A stretch of DNA of 64,000 bases from Priestia megaterium (GCF_023824195.1 NZ_CP085443.1:1-64000); one strand, 5' to 3'; shown: positions 26,554 to 36,021, numbered from the stretch's first letter. The notes: generated from the letters alone by a model not told the origin. Numbers and translations are program-made.

Positions 26554-27798
26554 TCAGTCTTCGATTGCTTGGTAGATCATGGTCCAGAAGTCGTGGATAA
26601 CCCGTGCGGAATCTGCAGTGGACATCCCAACTTGGGTGAGCAGGATTCCGGTGAGCTGGTTATTCGGATCGGCGTAGGTAGAGGTGCCACTTCCTCCGTC
26701 CCAGCCAAATTGGCCGATGGGCGCATAATCACCGCGGTAAGTTCGCACCGCCATCCCCATTCCCCAGCCGCCGTGCTGACCTTGTCCGAATGAAATATGG
26801 ACATTATTGGTAGCCATGGCGGTTCTGGCTGCTTGTTGCTCAGACGTGAGGCGGTTGGTAGTCATTAGTTGAACGGCAGGTCGAGACAGGATTCGTGTGT
26901 TCCCATGCATTCCATGATTCAGCAGCATTTGGAAGTACGCGTGATAGTCATCAACAGTTGAGACCAGTCCACCACCACCGCCTTGGAATGCAGGAGGTTG
27001 GTTGTAGCGTCCTCCCTTCGCTTCGTCCCACATGATAAATTCTCCAATCTGTGGATCGGGGGCATAGAGAGGCGGAAGCCGGTCGATTTCGTTAGCAGAC
27101 ACATGGAAGCCGGTGTCTTTCATCCCTAGAGGTTCGAAAATGCGTTCTCTCAAAAATGTTTCAAATGGCTGCCCCGTGACTCTAGCAACAAGCACACCGA
27201 GTAAATCGTTGCTAATGTGATACTGCCAGTGCTCTCCGGGCTGGTACATCAACGGAAGGGTGCTAAGACGGCGCATCCATTCATCCGGATCCGGCATTGG
27301 CTCCGGTAAATCGGGCGTGAGTCCCTGTGCAAAGATTGCGCCCATGATCGGAGTGCCCAACAACGTTACATCCATGCCAAGCCCGAAAGTCGAGGTAAGA
27401 ATGTCTCGTACGGTAATTGGTCGCCGTGCCGGTACGGTATCGTCCAGAGGTCCATCGATGCGCTTCAAAACCCGCCGATCGGCTAGTTCCGGCAGCCAAG
27501 TCTCTACCAAGTCATCCAATCGTAGCCTGCACTCATCGAGCAGGATCATCGCCGCCGCGATCGTAACAGGTTTGGATGTCGAGGCCATCCGGAAAATCGT
27601 GTCCCGACGCATCAATGCGCTACCCCCATGGTGCATTGTGCCGATTGTTTCGACATGCGTCTCACCGTTCCGACTAACCAGAGCGACGAGCCCAGGAATC
27701 TTTCCACTCTCAACGTGCCGCGTCAGCACGTCGCGCATACTGCTCAGCCCTGTTGCAGAAAAGCTACTGTTGTTTTGTCCCATTGGATTCTTTCCCAT
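26554..27798 (-). CDS. serine beta-lactamase-fold hydrolase (class C/EstB type), GC-rich
   Basis: 414 residues. The SxxK motif is in FRMASTSKPVT and a Tyr-x-x-Ser-Asn motif in WQYHISNDLLG; the third motif is WDGGSGT rather than a clear KTG, so it may be an esterase or peptidase rather than a beta-lactamase. No signal peptide. Codons are strongly GC-rich (many GCC, CGG, GGC) and unlike every neighbour, which points to transfer from a high-GC organism. A native-type GAGAGGGA site was added upstream. It is the sole gene of its module. Confidence 0.8.
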   Translation of the reverse strand: MGKNPMGQNNSSFSATGLSSMRDVLTRHVESGKIPGLVALVSRNGETHVETIGTMHHGGSALMRRDTIFRMASTSKPVTIAAAMILLDECRLRLDDLVETWLPELADRRVLKRIDGPLDDTVPARRPITVRDILTSTFGLGMDVTLLGTPIMGAIFAQGLTPDLPEPMPDPDEWMRRLSTLPLMYQPGEHWQYHISNDLLGVLVARVTGQPFETFLRERIFEPLGMKDTGFHVSANEIDRLPPLYAPDPQIGEFIMWDEAKGGRYNQPPAFQGGGGGLVSTVDDYHAYFQMLLNHGMHGNTRILSRPAVQLMTTNRLTSEQQAARTAMATNNVHISFGQGQHGGWGMGMAVRTYRGDYAPIGQFGWDGGSGTSTYADPNNQLTGILLTQVGMSTADSARVIHDFWTMIYQAIED

Positions 27799-28052
27799 TT
27801 GGTTTCCCTCTCTTTACTTTTTTATCAGCTCTATATGTTCTACAAATTCTCTGATGTTATTCAGGCTTGAAATCCCTTTGTCACTCTATCAAATCTATTT
27901 CTTTTCTCATGTAAATATAACTGTTCATTAAGTTTTATACGTAAATATATGACTGTTCGATGAATAATCGTTAGAATTCTAAAACACTCAGGTAAGGTTA
28001 ATGATACTGTATGGTTTTATTACAGAAAGCAATGATATTTTTTAACAAAATT

Positions 28053-28079
28053 AAAAACCTACATACAAGATGTAGGTTT
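28053..28079 (-). terminator. terminator of yhcN-like gene
   Basis: AACCTACAT / ATGTAGGTT arms, T-run on the minus strand. Confidence 0.7.
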
Positions 28080-28102
28080 ACATAAAACATTTTTCTAGAA
28101 CA
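28075..28102 (-). repeat. degenerate dif-like site
   Basis: Minus-strand right arm TTATGTAAACC next to AATGTT and a decayed left arm (TGTTCTAGAAA). It resembles site 7 with one extra base in the centre, so it is probably inactive. Confidence 0.35.
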
Positions 28103-28137
28103 TACTAAATTGACTTGTTATGTTCAATCACTCTAAT

Positions 28138-28689
28138 TTAACGAGCGTTAGGGAATACTCTTTTAACGGTTTCAGTAAAATCTTCAAATAGGCCATTTCT
28201 TGTCGCACCTTCATTAATTCGATTTCCGTACCCTTCCATACGATTCACAAAATCAGGATCGGATGACACATACACATTTCGAATATCCTTATCTGTAGCT
28301 TTTACTTGATCTGAAATCTTCTTTTTTAAACGGTCGGTTACTTCTCCATTTTCTTCATTCTTTAAAACAACAGCTACGTATGCATTTCCATTTGTAACAA
28401 TCACATTTGCAGTGTCTACTTCATTTAATTTAGCAATACGATCCGCAGCTTTATCAGCTACTTCTAATCGTGTCTGATTATTATTATCTACATTATTATT
28501 TTGAACACCGTCGGGTTGAAATCCCACGTCTCGTAGATCATTGTTGTCACGATTATTTTGAGCTTTTTGTTCAGACGGTTCTTCAGTTGGATCAGGCTCA
28601 GCTTCATCTTTTTTATCATTACAACCAAAAAGAAAACCTACTGATAAAATAACTGATAAGAGTCCCAGTACATATTTTTTTGTCTTCAT
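28138..28689 (-). CDS. YhcN/YlaJ-family sporulation lipoprotein
   Basis: 183 residues. A lipoprotein signal (VLGLLSVILSVGFLFGCN, lipidated Cys 23) is followed by an acidic, Asn-rich linker and a C-terminal domain (ADRIAKLNEVDTANVIVTNG, AYVAVVLK, IRNVYVSSDPDFVNRMEGYG) typical of YhcN/YlaJ spore membrane lipoproteins. Strong AAGGAGTG site. It sits in the module to the right of the GC-rich gene. Confidence 0.85.
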   Translation of the reverse strand: MKTKKYVLGLLSVILSVGFLFGCNDKKDEAEPDPTEEPSEQKAQNNRDNNDLRDVGFQPDGVQNNNVDNNNQTRLEVADKAADRIAKLNEVDTANVIVTNGNAYVAVVLKNEENGEVTDRLKKKISDQVKATDKDIRNVYVSSDPDFVNRMEGYGNRINEGATRNGLFEDFTETVKRVFPNAR

Positions 28690-28881
28690 TCCTTTTCACT
28701 CCTTCTAATAGTCATATATGTATTAAGGTTTACATTGTTTTCAAAATAATTACAGGAAATAATTTGAAAATCCAAGTGGTGATAGCATCATTTTTCCAGT
28801 ATATATATGTAGAATCGTCAAAAAATAAAGATGTTGGAAGAGAGTTTTCTTTCAAACACTTATCAAAGAGGAATTTGCATA

Positions 28882-29097
28882 ATGAATAATGTACAGCAGC
28901 TAACTTCTTTATTTAATGTTAATGGCCTATTTCGGAAGAAAAATAATAACAGAGGCATGTTACTGTCACTTTTAAGCATAGGAATTGGGACTCTAGTTAT
29001 TTGGATAATAAAAGGAAATGGAAATAAGACGGGAGCACCAACCATGCAAACAATGATGAGTAGAAGCCAAATGAAAAACGGTTTATCTAACCAATAA
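28882..29097 (+). CDS. small membrane-anchored hypothetical protein
   Basis: 71 residues from the ATG at 28882 (AGAGGAAT). One hydrophobic helix (GMLLSLLSIGIGTLVIWIIK) between a basic N-terminal part and a Met/Gln-rich tail. It diverges from the yhcN-like gene. Sporulation link is only by neighbour. Confidence 0.5.
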   Translation: MNNVQQLTSLFNVNGLFRKKNNNRGMLLSLLSIGIGTLVIWIIKGNGNKTGAPTMQTMMSRSQMKNGLSNQ

Positions 29098-29198
29098 AAG
29101 TAAGGATACTTTCTCTACAACGTATAAGTGGGAAGTTTAGATTTAATAAAAAAACAACTCTATTTAGCTTTTCCATTTAATATAATGCATATAAATTT

Positions 29199-29226
29199 AG
29201 TTAACATACTGAATTTTATCGAAAGT
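29199..29226 (-). repeat. dif-like Xer site 9
   Basis: Minus-strand reading: left arm ACTTTCGATAA, centre AATTCA, right arm GTATGTTAACT. Confidence 0.65.
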
Positions 29227-29275
29227 CTTAAAAAGTGGAAATTAAGCATAATGTTTGATAAAAGGACGCAGCAGA

Positions 29276-29324
29276 AAAACCTACTGAACATGGGGACTGA
29301 TCTCATGACAGTAGGTCTTTTCTC
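29276..29324 (+). terminator. terminator-like hairpin between dif-like sites
   Basis: AACCTACTG / CAGTAGGT arms then TTTT; no gene remains between sites 9 and 10. Confidence 0.55.
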
Positions 29325-29353
29325 TTTTTTGACTGTATATGATATACAAATTC

Positions 29354-29381
29354 AGTTAACATAATACCTCTTTTCGGTACA
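29354..29381 (-). repeat. dif-like Xer site 10
   Basis: Minus-strand reading: left arm TGTACCGAAAA, centre GAGGTA, right arm TTATGTTAACT. The perfect palindrome TGTATATGATATACA lies beside its right arm (29333-29347), exactly as at site 8. Confidence 0.75.
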
Positions 29382-29394
29382 CAACTCAAAAAAG

Positions 29395-29427
29395 AACCCT
29401 TGGTACTCAAGGGATCGTTCGCTTTTT
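29395..29427 (+). terminator. terminator-like hairpin
   Basis: CCCTTG / CAAGGG arms followed by a GC-poor tail with Ts. Confidence 0.45.
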
Positions 29428-29603
29428 AAATTTATCGTTTATGCAGCTTTTTATACATCCTTGATTTATCAACGTTTCCTCTCGGGCTGAGTGACAAATA
29501 GATGAATAAAAAGCGCACCTTTTATTCATATGTTAGAACACATCAAAAGTAGTATTTATATTGAAAAATATGTTATTATGTGTCTGCACATGCATTTTAT
29601 AGT

Positions 29604-29645
29604 AAAAAGCCACCTGTCCTGCAAATACTGGGTGGCTTTTTATTT
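29604..29645. terminator. bidirectional terminator
   Basis: AAAGCCACC / GGTGGCTTT arms with A- and T-runs. Confidence 0.75.
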
Positions 29646-29861
29646 TGTTATGGAATGATAAATTTGGCGTAAATGACGATTTACCTCTGGTTCACCCTTT
29701 AAGTTTATCCAAATATGATCGGCTCTCTCAAAAATTCATGCAAAAACTTTTTGATTTTCTTTATGCCTAATGGTAGTCCAGTTTTTATCTCGAAACGGTT
29801 GGTCTTCAAATACATTCCTATATTTCATGCAGTAATTAATAGCTTCTTGTCTACTTTTCAT
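29640..29861 (-). pseudogene. MmcQ/YjbR-family fragment with in-frame TGA
   Basis: From the ATG at 29861 (AAAGGAGGAA) it reads MKSRQEAINYCMKYRNVFED then NWTTIRHKENQKVFA, a TGA at 29736-29738, and IFERADHIWINLKGEPE. These are the YjbR-fold signatures (RHKENKK-FA-IFER--HIWIN-K). The C-terminal third is lost at the terminator. It cannot encode a normal protein. Confidence 0.8.
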
Positions 29862-29928
29862 GAATTTTCCTCCTTTCATTTGTTATGAATAAAGATTTAC
29901 GTAAATGAAAGTTAAGAAAGCTTGATGT

Positions 29929-30209
29929 CTATGCTCGTTTACTACTATTAATTCCTTGCTAAAAGACATCCCAAGTTGAAGAGATTCTTTTCTCTAAACT
30001 CTCTGATCTTCCTCCATACAACATCTCTACAAATAATCCATCTAGAATGGTGAGATAGGCTGCCGTAGCAGTATCAGCACTAAACTTAGAATGTAATAAA
30101 TAATCTTTTTCTTCAAATAATGATTCTAACAAACACTCTAAACTATTCGTTAATCGGTAAGATTCACGTATTATCAGCTCTTTGAGTTGTTGTGGAGGAA
30201 AATATAATG
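29929..30209 (-). pseudogene. TetR-family regulator C-terminal remnant
   Basis: The frame without a start contains ATAAYLTILDGLFVEMLYGG and SSTWDVF, a TAG at 29959-29961, then QGI, as in the ligand domains of TetR regulators where a Trp normally follows (VFWRGI). The DNA-binding half is missing. It overlaps the start of a decayed DUF2750 gene on the other strand. Confidence 0.6.
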
Positions 30210-30414
30210 AATAAAGAAGAATTTGAATTGGCCATTAAACAACTCCCCGATATAAGATATGAATATTTTATTAAAAAGTTGCTGACCATGAAGAAATTTG
30301 GGGTTTATATAACTATCGTTGGGCAACAGCACAGGGTATCCATGGTAATATTTTGATTCCTTTCTTTCCAAAAAAATTTTAGCAAAAAATATGAATGTAT
30401 ATTTGCTAAAATAA
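30207..30414 (+). pseudogene. DUF2750-family gene, frameshifted
   Basis: The ATG at 30207 has a perfect GTGGAGGA site and gives MNKEEFELAIKQLPDIRYEY with FIKK. After a one-base shift near 30280 the family pattern goes on as VADHEEIWGLYNYRWATAQG and GNILIPFFPKK. DUF2750 is of unknown function. Confidence 0.7.
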
Positions 30415-30544
30415 TTCAATATTTTTTGCCAGGATCGTTGTTTTAATTATGGAGATGGATGCTCATCCTCCACTTTTGGTTATAATTGATAAACGAAGAC
30501 TAATATTCATATTTTCAAAAGGATAGTCTGTATTTTAATGTTCA

Positions 30545-31387
30545 TTAACTTAAAAATGTTAGTACAATTTCGACAAACTCTTTTGGATATTGAAATAAAG
30601 AACCATGTCCTGCATGATTAAATATTATTATCTTACTATTAGGAATTCTATTTGATAAGTCATATGAATTTTCTGTTGGAACCATGCGATCATTATCTCC
30701 GTTTATTATTAATGTTGGCTGAACAATTTTGGATAGATCTGCAGGCTTCTCTTTACCCCATTTAGTGATTGCATCTAATTGTTTTCTATAAGCTTTTAAA
30801 CTAATTGTTTTATCTCGATGTTTTCTCCTTTTTTTTATTTGAGTTAGAAATTCCTTAGCCTTTTTCTTACCATTATCTGTGGTTGGAAAAAACAGATAGG
30901 TCTTGACGTCTTTAAAAGTCAAGGCAGCACGGACAAGATCAAAATTAGTAATACGGATGACATTAGAAATCCCTTTTCCTCCTCGAGGTCCCGTACCAAC
31001 TAATACCACCTTTCTTACCAAGTTTGGTTCTTTTGAAATTAATTCTTGCGCAATCATTCCGCCCATAGACAAAGCAATCAAATCAACCTTTAAAAATCCT
31101 AATAGTTTTATAAATGTGATAGCATCATCTGCCATTTGAGGGATGTTGTTTGGTACTTCACCATTGGATAGTCCGACCCCTGTGTTATCAAATGCGATGA
31201 CCCAATGACTTTTAGCAAGACCATCGATAACCCTTGGATCCCAATTATCAAGATTAGCTGATAGATGTGTCAATAAAATAATAGGGGTTCCTTTTTTTTC
31301 TCCTAATTCTCTATACGCATACCTTTTACCATTCTGTTGCTGAATGAATAAGTTAGGTGCGTCAATATAAGAATAATAAATCGACAT
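30545..31387 (-). CDS. alpha/beta hydrolase
   Basis: 280 residues. Nucleophile elbow ALSMGGMIAQE, acid in INGDNDRMVPTEN, His in NHAGHGSLFQYP; oxyanion region LTHLSANLDNWDP. A paralogue lies at 34486. It ends a five-gene minus-strand cluster that begins with the hydrolase at 35334. Substrate unknown; esters or lactones are likely. Confidence 0.9.
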   Translation of the reverse strand: MSIYYSYIDAPNLFIQQQNGKRYAYRELGEKKGTPIILLTHLSANLDNWDPRVIDGLAKSHWVIAFDNTGVGLSNGEVPNNIPQMADDAITFIKLLGFLKVDLIALSMGGMIAQELISKEPNLVRKVVLVGTGPRGGKGISNVIRITNFDLVRAALTFKDVKTYLFFPTTDNGKKKAKEFLTQIKKRRKHRDKTISLKAYRKQLDAITKWGKEKPADLSKIVQPTLIINGDNDRMVPTENSYDLSNRIPNSKIIIFNHAGHGSLFQYPKEFVEIVLTFLS

Positions 31388-31408
31388 TGCTACTCCTCCT
31401 ACTTACCT

Positions 31409-32410
31409 TCAAAATTTAATAACCACTTTTCCTTTTGGATGACCATTTGCAACTAAGTTTAGTGCTTCGTTAATGTTATCAATTGTGAAATTAGTAGGAT
31501 CGATAGCTGGAACAATATTGTTTTCTTCAATAATGTTCGTAATTTTTTCTAACTGCTTTCCATCAGCTCTTACGAAAAGAAATCGATATTGAACAGCCTG
31601 TTTTTTTGCTTTCTTATCAAATTTAGCACCAACTAGTCCAAAAAGGATTTGTTTCCATTTGGGAAAACCTCGATCTATTGCAAACTGCTTATTTGGTCCT
31701 GTACGAAGACTTAGTAAGCGACCACCTGATTTGATAATGGACAACTCTCTGTCAAATTCATCTGCACCGAGTGTATCAATAACATAATCAACTTTGTCTA
31801 GTATTTCCCAATAATTTTCCTTCGTGTAATCGATATATTGATCCGCACCAGCATTCAACGTCCTTTCTTTAGCAGAAGGACTCCCAGAAACAATGACCTT
31901 CAATCCCATTTCTTTAGCAATTGGAACAGCCATTTGGCCAAAGCTTCCGGATCCTCCTGGAATGAACACTGTTTGCTCTTTTTTCGCTTCTAACTCTTCT
32001 GTTAACCCTTGAAATGCCGTCAAACCAGTTAGAGGTGCAGCAGCTCCAGTGACATAATCTAAATTTTTCGGCAAATGCCAGATGGCTGCTGCATCAACTG
32101 CAACATACTCTGCAAATGCTCCAATCTTCTCGATAGGGAGTCTCGTATAAATAGAATCTCCTACCTTAAATTCATGTACATTTTCACCAACTTTTTCAAC
32201 TATTCCAGTTAGTTCATTTCCTAATGTAAGAGGCATTTCATAATCTTGAATTAGTTTTACGCTTCCTGTAATATTTAATATTTCAAGTGGATTTATGGCA
32301 GCAACTTTTACCTTTACTAATACTTCGTTATCTTTAATACTCGGTATAGGAATATCAACGACTTGTGCTTCAATTTTTTTTGAGTATTTTTGTATTTGAG
32401 CAGCTTTCAT
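31409..32410 (-). CDS. zinc-independent quinone-type oxidoreductase (MDR family)
   Basis: 333 residues from the ATG at 32410, since the first ATG at 32419 touches its AAGGAG. MDR features: NELTGIVEKVGENVHEFKVG and the NADPH-binding loop FIPGGSGSFGQMAVPIAKEM. The catalytic zinc ligands are absent. It probably reduces quinones or enones with NADPH. It lies 22 bases upstream of the hydrolase at 30545. Confidence 0.88.
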   Translation of the reverse strand: MKAAQIQKYSKKIEAQVVDIPIPSIKDNEVLVKVKVAAINPLEILNITGSVKLIQDYEMPLTLGNELTGIVEKVGENVHEFKVGDSIYTRLPIEKIGAFAEYVAVDAAAIWHLPKNLDYVTGAAAPLTGLTAFQGLTEELEAKKEQTVFIPGGSGSFGQMAVPIAKEMGLKVIVSGSPSAKERTLNAGADQYIDYTKENYWEILDKVDYVIDTLGADEFDRELSIIKSGGRLLSLRTGPNKQFAIDRGFPKWKQILFGLVGAKFDKKAKKQAVQYRFLFVRADGKQLEKITNIIEENNIVPAIDPTNFTIDNINEALNLVANGHPKGKVVIKF

Positions 32411-32476
32411 ACTCTTCATCTCCTTTTTAAAAAGAAACCACCAACTCTTACATTGATGGTTTCAATTTTTATTATT

Positions 32477-33541
32477 TCATTCATTCATTGTAGGATAGTC
32501 TGTGTACCCTTCTTCACCCTTATTAATATAAAATGTTTGTGGATTTGGATCATTTAATGGCATATTGTTTTTTAGTTTTTCTACTAAATCAGGATTAGCT
32601 AATGCTAACACTCCTACTGAGGATAAATCAGCTAAACCATTATCAATGTCCAAGCTAATTTGATCTACTGGTCTTGATGGTCTATTAACAATTAAAGTAT
32701 TTCCCCATATTCCTCTAATGTCTTTTAATAAATGTTCTCTATTAACGTGCATAATATGGAGGTAAGCCAAATTTAGTTTATTTAACTCCCCTACTAAATA
32801 TCGATATAATTCTTCTCCTTGTTGTCCTTCGTTTACTCCACCAAGAAGATTCATCGGCGAAATTCTAAATCCTGTTTTATCAGCACCAATCTCATCAACT
32901 ACTGCTTTTGCCACTTCTATTGCGAATCTGGCACGTTTTTTTATGGATCCACCAAATTCATCTGAACGAACATTGGAATTTTCACCTAAGAATTGGTGAA
33001 TCAAATATCCATTAGCTCCGTGAATTTCAACTCCATCCGCACCAGCTTCGATAGCATTTAATGCAGCTTTTCTAAAGGCATTGATTGTTTCCATAATTTC
33101 TATTTCTGTTAACTCCCTTGGCTCTGGTACCTCTTGCATACCTGTAGCAGTAAAGATATCTTCACCTGGTGCAATTGCAGAAGGTGCTACTGCTTGATAA
33201 TGAGTTGGTAAATTATCAGGATGAGATATCCTTCCAACATGCATTAACTGAAGAAAAATTCGTCCATTTGCATCGTGAACAGCATCTATTACCTTTTTCC
33301 ATCCATCGACTTGTTCTTTTGTGCTAATTCCAGGAGTATTCATATACCCTTGCCCTTCTGGAGAAGGAAATACACCTTCACTAATCAATAATCCCATGGA
33401 AGCACGTTGTGAATAATATTTTGGAGTTAATTCTCCAGGTACCCCATTCTCCGTAGCGCGACTTCTAGTCATTGGAGCCATTACCAGTCTATTCTTTAAT
33501 TTCAATCCTTTTAGTTGATATTGATCAAATAATTTATTCAT
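32477..33541 (-). CDS. Old Yellow Enzyme-family ene-reductase
   Basis: 354 residues with FMN-barrel motifs: NRLVMAPMTRSRA, the substrate-binding HGANGYL (His-x-x-Asn-x-Tyr) and QFLGENSNVRSDEFGGS. It should reduce activated alkenes or nitro compounds. An operator-like palindrome (TTAGAATGATTATTCTAA) sits 32 bases upstream. Confidence 0.92.
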   Translation of the reverse strand: MNKLFDQYQLKGLKLKNRLVMAPMTRSRATENGVPGELTPKYYSQRASMGLLISEGVFPSPEGQGYMNTPGISTKEQVDGWKKVIDAVHDANGRIFLQLMHVGRISHPDNLPTHYQAVAPSAIAPGEDIFTATGMQEVPEPRELTEIEIMETINAFRKAALNAIEAGADGVEIHGANGYLIHQFLGENSNVRSDEFGGSIKKRARFAIEVAKAVVDEIGADKTGFRISPMNLLGGVNEGQQGEELYRYLVGELNKLNLAYLHIMHVNREHLLKDIRGIWGNTLIVNRPSRPVDQISLDIDNGLADLSSVGVLALANPDLVEKLKNNMPLNDPNPQTFYINKGEEGYTDYPTMNE

Positions 33542-33572
33542 ACTAGTCCTCCATAGTAATAAATAATGTATA

Positions 33573-33590
33573 TTAGAATGATTATTCTAA
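33573..33590. promoter_or_regulatory. variant TetR operator before OYE gene
   Basis: TTAGAATGATTATTCTAA shares the outer TTAGAAT / ATTCTAA parts of the operators at 35409 and 36085 but has a different centre. Confidence 0.5.
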
Positions 33591-33605
33591 TTATAATATA
33601 AAAAA

Positions 33606-34352
33606 TTATAATCCTCTTAGTATAGGGTAAATACCATCAAGCAAATTAAATTCATATTTTTCATTAACAATTCCAATGACTTTATCACTTTCGTACAAGG
33701 TTATCATAAATTCTGCCATTTCTTTAGCACTATGGTAGTTACTTACCCCTGCTTTGTAATCAAATTCTGTCACATTAAGAGATTTATTAATAAATTCTGT
33801 TTCTGTTACTGCTGGCGCTAAAACTTTCACACTAATTTTATTATTTATCAATTCATTAGCTAGCCCTTCAGTAAACGCACTGACATAATACTTGGTAGCT
33901 GAATAAACAACACTCCCTAAAGCAACCATATAACCCATTGCAGAGGAAACATTAATTAATTGAGCTCCCTCATAGTCAGCATAATCTTTAGCATACAAAG
34001 TAGATAAGATAGTTAACGATTCAATATTAACTTTTAACATATTTTCTATTTTATCCAAATTTTCTTGAATTACTTGTGAAGAGTCACCTAAACCAGCATT
34101 ATTAATCCATGTTTCAATCTCATAGGACTTTAAGCTATTATACAAATCGTAAGCTTGTTTTGGATTAGATAAGTCGCTTACTGTTAGCACCACATCTAAA
34201 TCTTTATATAATTCGTTTATTAAAGATTTTAGACTTTCTAATCTGTCTTTTCTTCTAGCAACTAAAATAAGATTTTTCCCTTTTTTTGCAAAAGCAAGTG
34301 CTGATTCGTACCCTATACCTGAACTTGCACCAGTAATAACCGTATATTTCAT
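33606..34352 (-). CDS. short-chain dehydrogenase/reductase
   Basis: 248 residues. TGASSGIGYES (cofactor), NNAG, active-site Ser region NVSSAMGYM and YSATKYYVSA (Tyr-x-x-x-Lys). Basic residues after strand 2 (ARRKDRL) favour NADP(H). Part of the TetR-linked detoxification cluster. Confidence 0.92.
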   Translation of the reverse strand: MKYTVITGASSGIGYESALAFAKKGKNLILVARRKDRLESLKSLINELYKDLDVVLTVSDLSNPKQAYDLYNSLKSYEIETWINNAGLGDSSQVIQENLDKIENMLKVNIESLTILSTLYAKDYADYEGAQLINVSSAMGYMVALGSVVYSATKYYVSAFTEGLANELINNKISVKVLAPAVTETEFINKSLNVTEFDYKAGVSNYHSAKEMAEFMITLYESDKVIGIVNEKYEFNLLDGIYPILRGL

Positions 34353-34485
34353 ACTCTTACATCTCCATTTTGTTATTTAATAATAAAACTTATTTTCTTA
34401 GTGTAATCTGTTGTTTTTATCCATGTTTTAAAATGGTTCTTATAATTTGCTCATATAACTTCTCTTATTAATCGTTATATTATTT

Positions 34486-35334
34486 TTATAAAGATGTTGA
34501 ATTCAGGAATGAGTTAACATTTTCGGCGAATAATTCAGGAAATTGAAATAGGTGTCCGTGACCAGAATCAGGATAGATAATGAGTTGTGCTTTTGGTAAG
34601 TGTTCAGTTAGTATATAACTATTTTTGGTCGGAACCATAACATCATTAATACCATTTGTTACAAGCACAGGTTGTTTAATATTCTGTAACCAATCGTAAT
34701 CATTATTAGTTTTTGGTTGTGCCCAATTTGCAATAGCCTGTAATTGTGCTTGTTGTACTTGGTCAGAACTTTCAACCTTTTTCTGATTAATAATTCTTTG
34801 TAAAGAGGCCATTCCCGCAGATTTACTTGTTTCAGTTGGACGGTAGAAGAAAAACATGAAGTCATTTAAAGCATCCTCTGCATTCCCACCGTGTCGATTC
34901 ATTCTTTCAAAGATCTCTGGATCTGGATTAATTCCCGATTTAGGTGCAGTACCTGCCATGATGATTCGTCTAACCAATTTGCCTTCTTGTAACGCTAATT
35001 CTTGTGCAACCATTCCGCCAATTGAAAAACCAAGAATATCGACTTGAGTTAATCCTAGTGCTTTAATAAATGTTCCTGCATCCTGTGCCATTTCAGCTAT
35101 CGTAGTAGGTGTTTGCCCATCGGTCTCACCAACCCCTTTATTGTCAAATAAGATTACTGGGCGTGTATTTGCAATAGATTCAATCATATTTGGATCCCAG
35201 TTTTCCATCGTTCCTCTAAAGTGAACAAGAAATACTACTGGTATACCATCTTGTGTACCAAATTTTCTGTATGCGTAACGAGTTCCACCTGCTTCAATAA
35301 ATTCTGATTCTGTTGGTATTTTAAAGTTTGTCAT
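34486..35334 (-). CDS. alpha/beta hydrolase, first gene of TetR-linked cluster
   Basis: 282 residues. Elbow GFSIGGMVAQE, acid NGINDVMVPTKN, His DSGHGHLFQFP. Clearly paralogous to the protein at 30545 (shared FxNWDP, VPT-NSY-L). A good AGGAGG site precedes the ATG. A TetR operator lies 75 bases upstream, so it is the likely promoter-proximal gene. Confidence 0.9.
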   Translation of the reverse strand: MTNFKIPTESEFIEAGGTRYAYRKFGTQDGIPVVFLVHFRGTMENWDPNMIESIANTRPVILFDNKGVGETDGQTPTTIAEMAQDAGTFIKALGLTQVDILGFSIGGMVAQELALQEGKLVRRIIMAGTAPKSGINPDPEIFERMNRHGGNAEDALNDFMFFFYRPTETSKSAGMASLQRIINQKKVESSDQVQQAQLQAIANWAQPKTNNDYDWLQNIKQPVLVTNGINDVMVPTKNSYILTEHLPKAQLIIYPDSGHGHLFQFPELFAENVNSFLNSTSL

Positions 35335-35408
35335 TTTTGTGTTCCTCCTTAGAAATTAAAAATACGATTTTATAAGTATGCATTATGATGGTTTGTTTCA
35401 CATTAATT

Positions 35409-35426
35409 TTAGAATGAACGTTCTAA
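35409..35426. promoter_or_regulatory. TetR operator 1
   Basis: Palindrome TTAGAATGAACGTTCTAA before the hydrolase gene. The same core occurs before the tetR gene. Confidence 0.7.
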
Positions 35427-35445
35427 AAAAGGTAAAAAAAGAAAG

Positions 35446-36021
35446 CTAGTCTAACACCGCAAGTGCTAGAGCAATAATGCCTTCTAATTCTTTTTTATTA
35501 TAATTAGTTTTTATTAGTACTCTTATACCTACCAAATTGTTGTGTAAGAAACGAGATGTGTTATCAGAATCGATTTCTTTTGATAGTTCTCCACTAGCTT
35601 GGCCCCGTTTTATTAGGTTATTAAACATATCTTCAGTACGGTTAAACATTTTTGTAACTATGCATCCAATTTCTTTGTCCAACAAAGATAATTCAACGGC
35701 TGCATTTACTGATAGACAACCTTTTGGGTATTGTTCAATGGCATTCAGTATGAAAATAAAAACATCACGTATCGCCTGTTTAGTGGATGAAGTGCTGCTA
35801 ATTATGCTTTCCATCTCCTTGACGATGAGCTCTTCATAGTGATTAAGGGAAGCTAAAAACAATGAACGCTTGTCACCAAATGTGTCATATATACTCCTGC
35901 GGTGTATCCCCATATAATCAACCAAATCTTGCATGGATGTTTTTTCATAACCCTGTTCCCAGAAAAGCTCCATTGCTTTTCTTAATACTGCTTTTTCGTC
36001 GAATTCTTTACTTCTAGCCAT
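35446..36021 (-). CDS. TetR-family repressor of the detoxification cluster
   Basis: 191 residues. N-terminal helix-turn-helix: DLVDYMGIHRRSIYDTFGDK, preceded by AMELFWEQGYEKTSMQ, as in AcrR/YxaF-type repressors. It sits at the head of the cluster and is flanked by two copies of the palindrome TAGAATGAACGTTCTA, so autorepression with control of the downstream hydrolase is a firm inference. Confidence 0.9.
   Translation of the reverse strand: MARSKEFDEKAVLRKAMELFWEQGYEKTSMQDLVDYMGIHRRSIYDTFGDKRSLFLASLNHYEELIVKEMESIISSTSSTKQAIRDVFIFILNAIEQYPKGCLSVNAAVELSLLDKEIGCIVTKMFNRTEDMFNNLIKRGQASGELSKEIDSDNTSRFLHNNLVGIRVLIKTNYNKKELEGIIALALAVLD

Noticed and set aside
27260..27931. Long plus-strand frame opposite the GC-rich hydrolase
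   Set aside because: Shadow of a GC-rich gene on the other strand; no ribosome binding site or family pattern.
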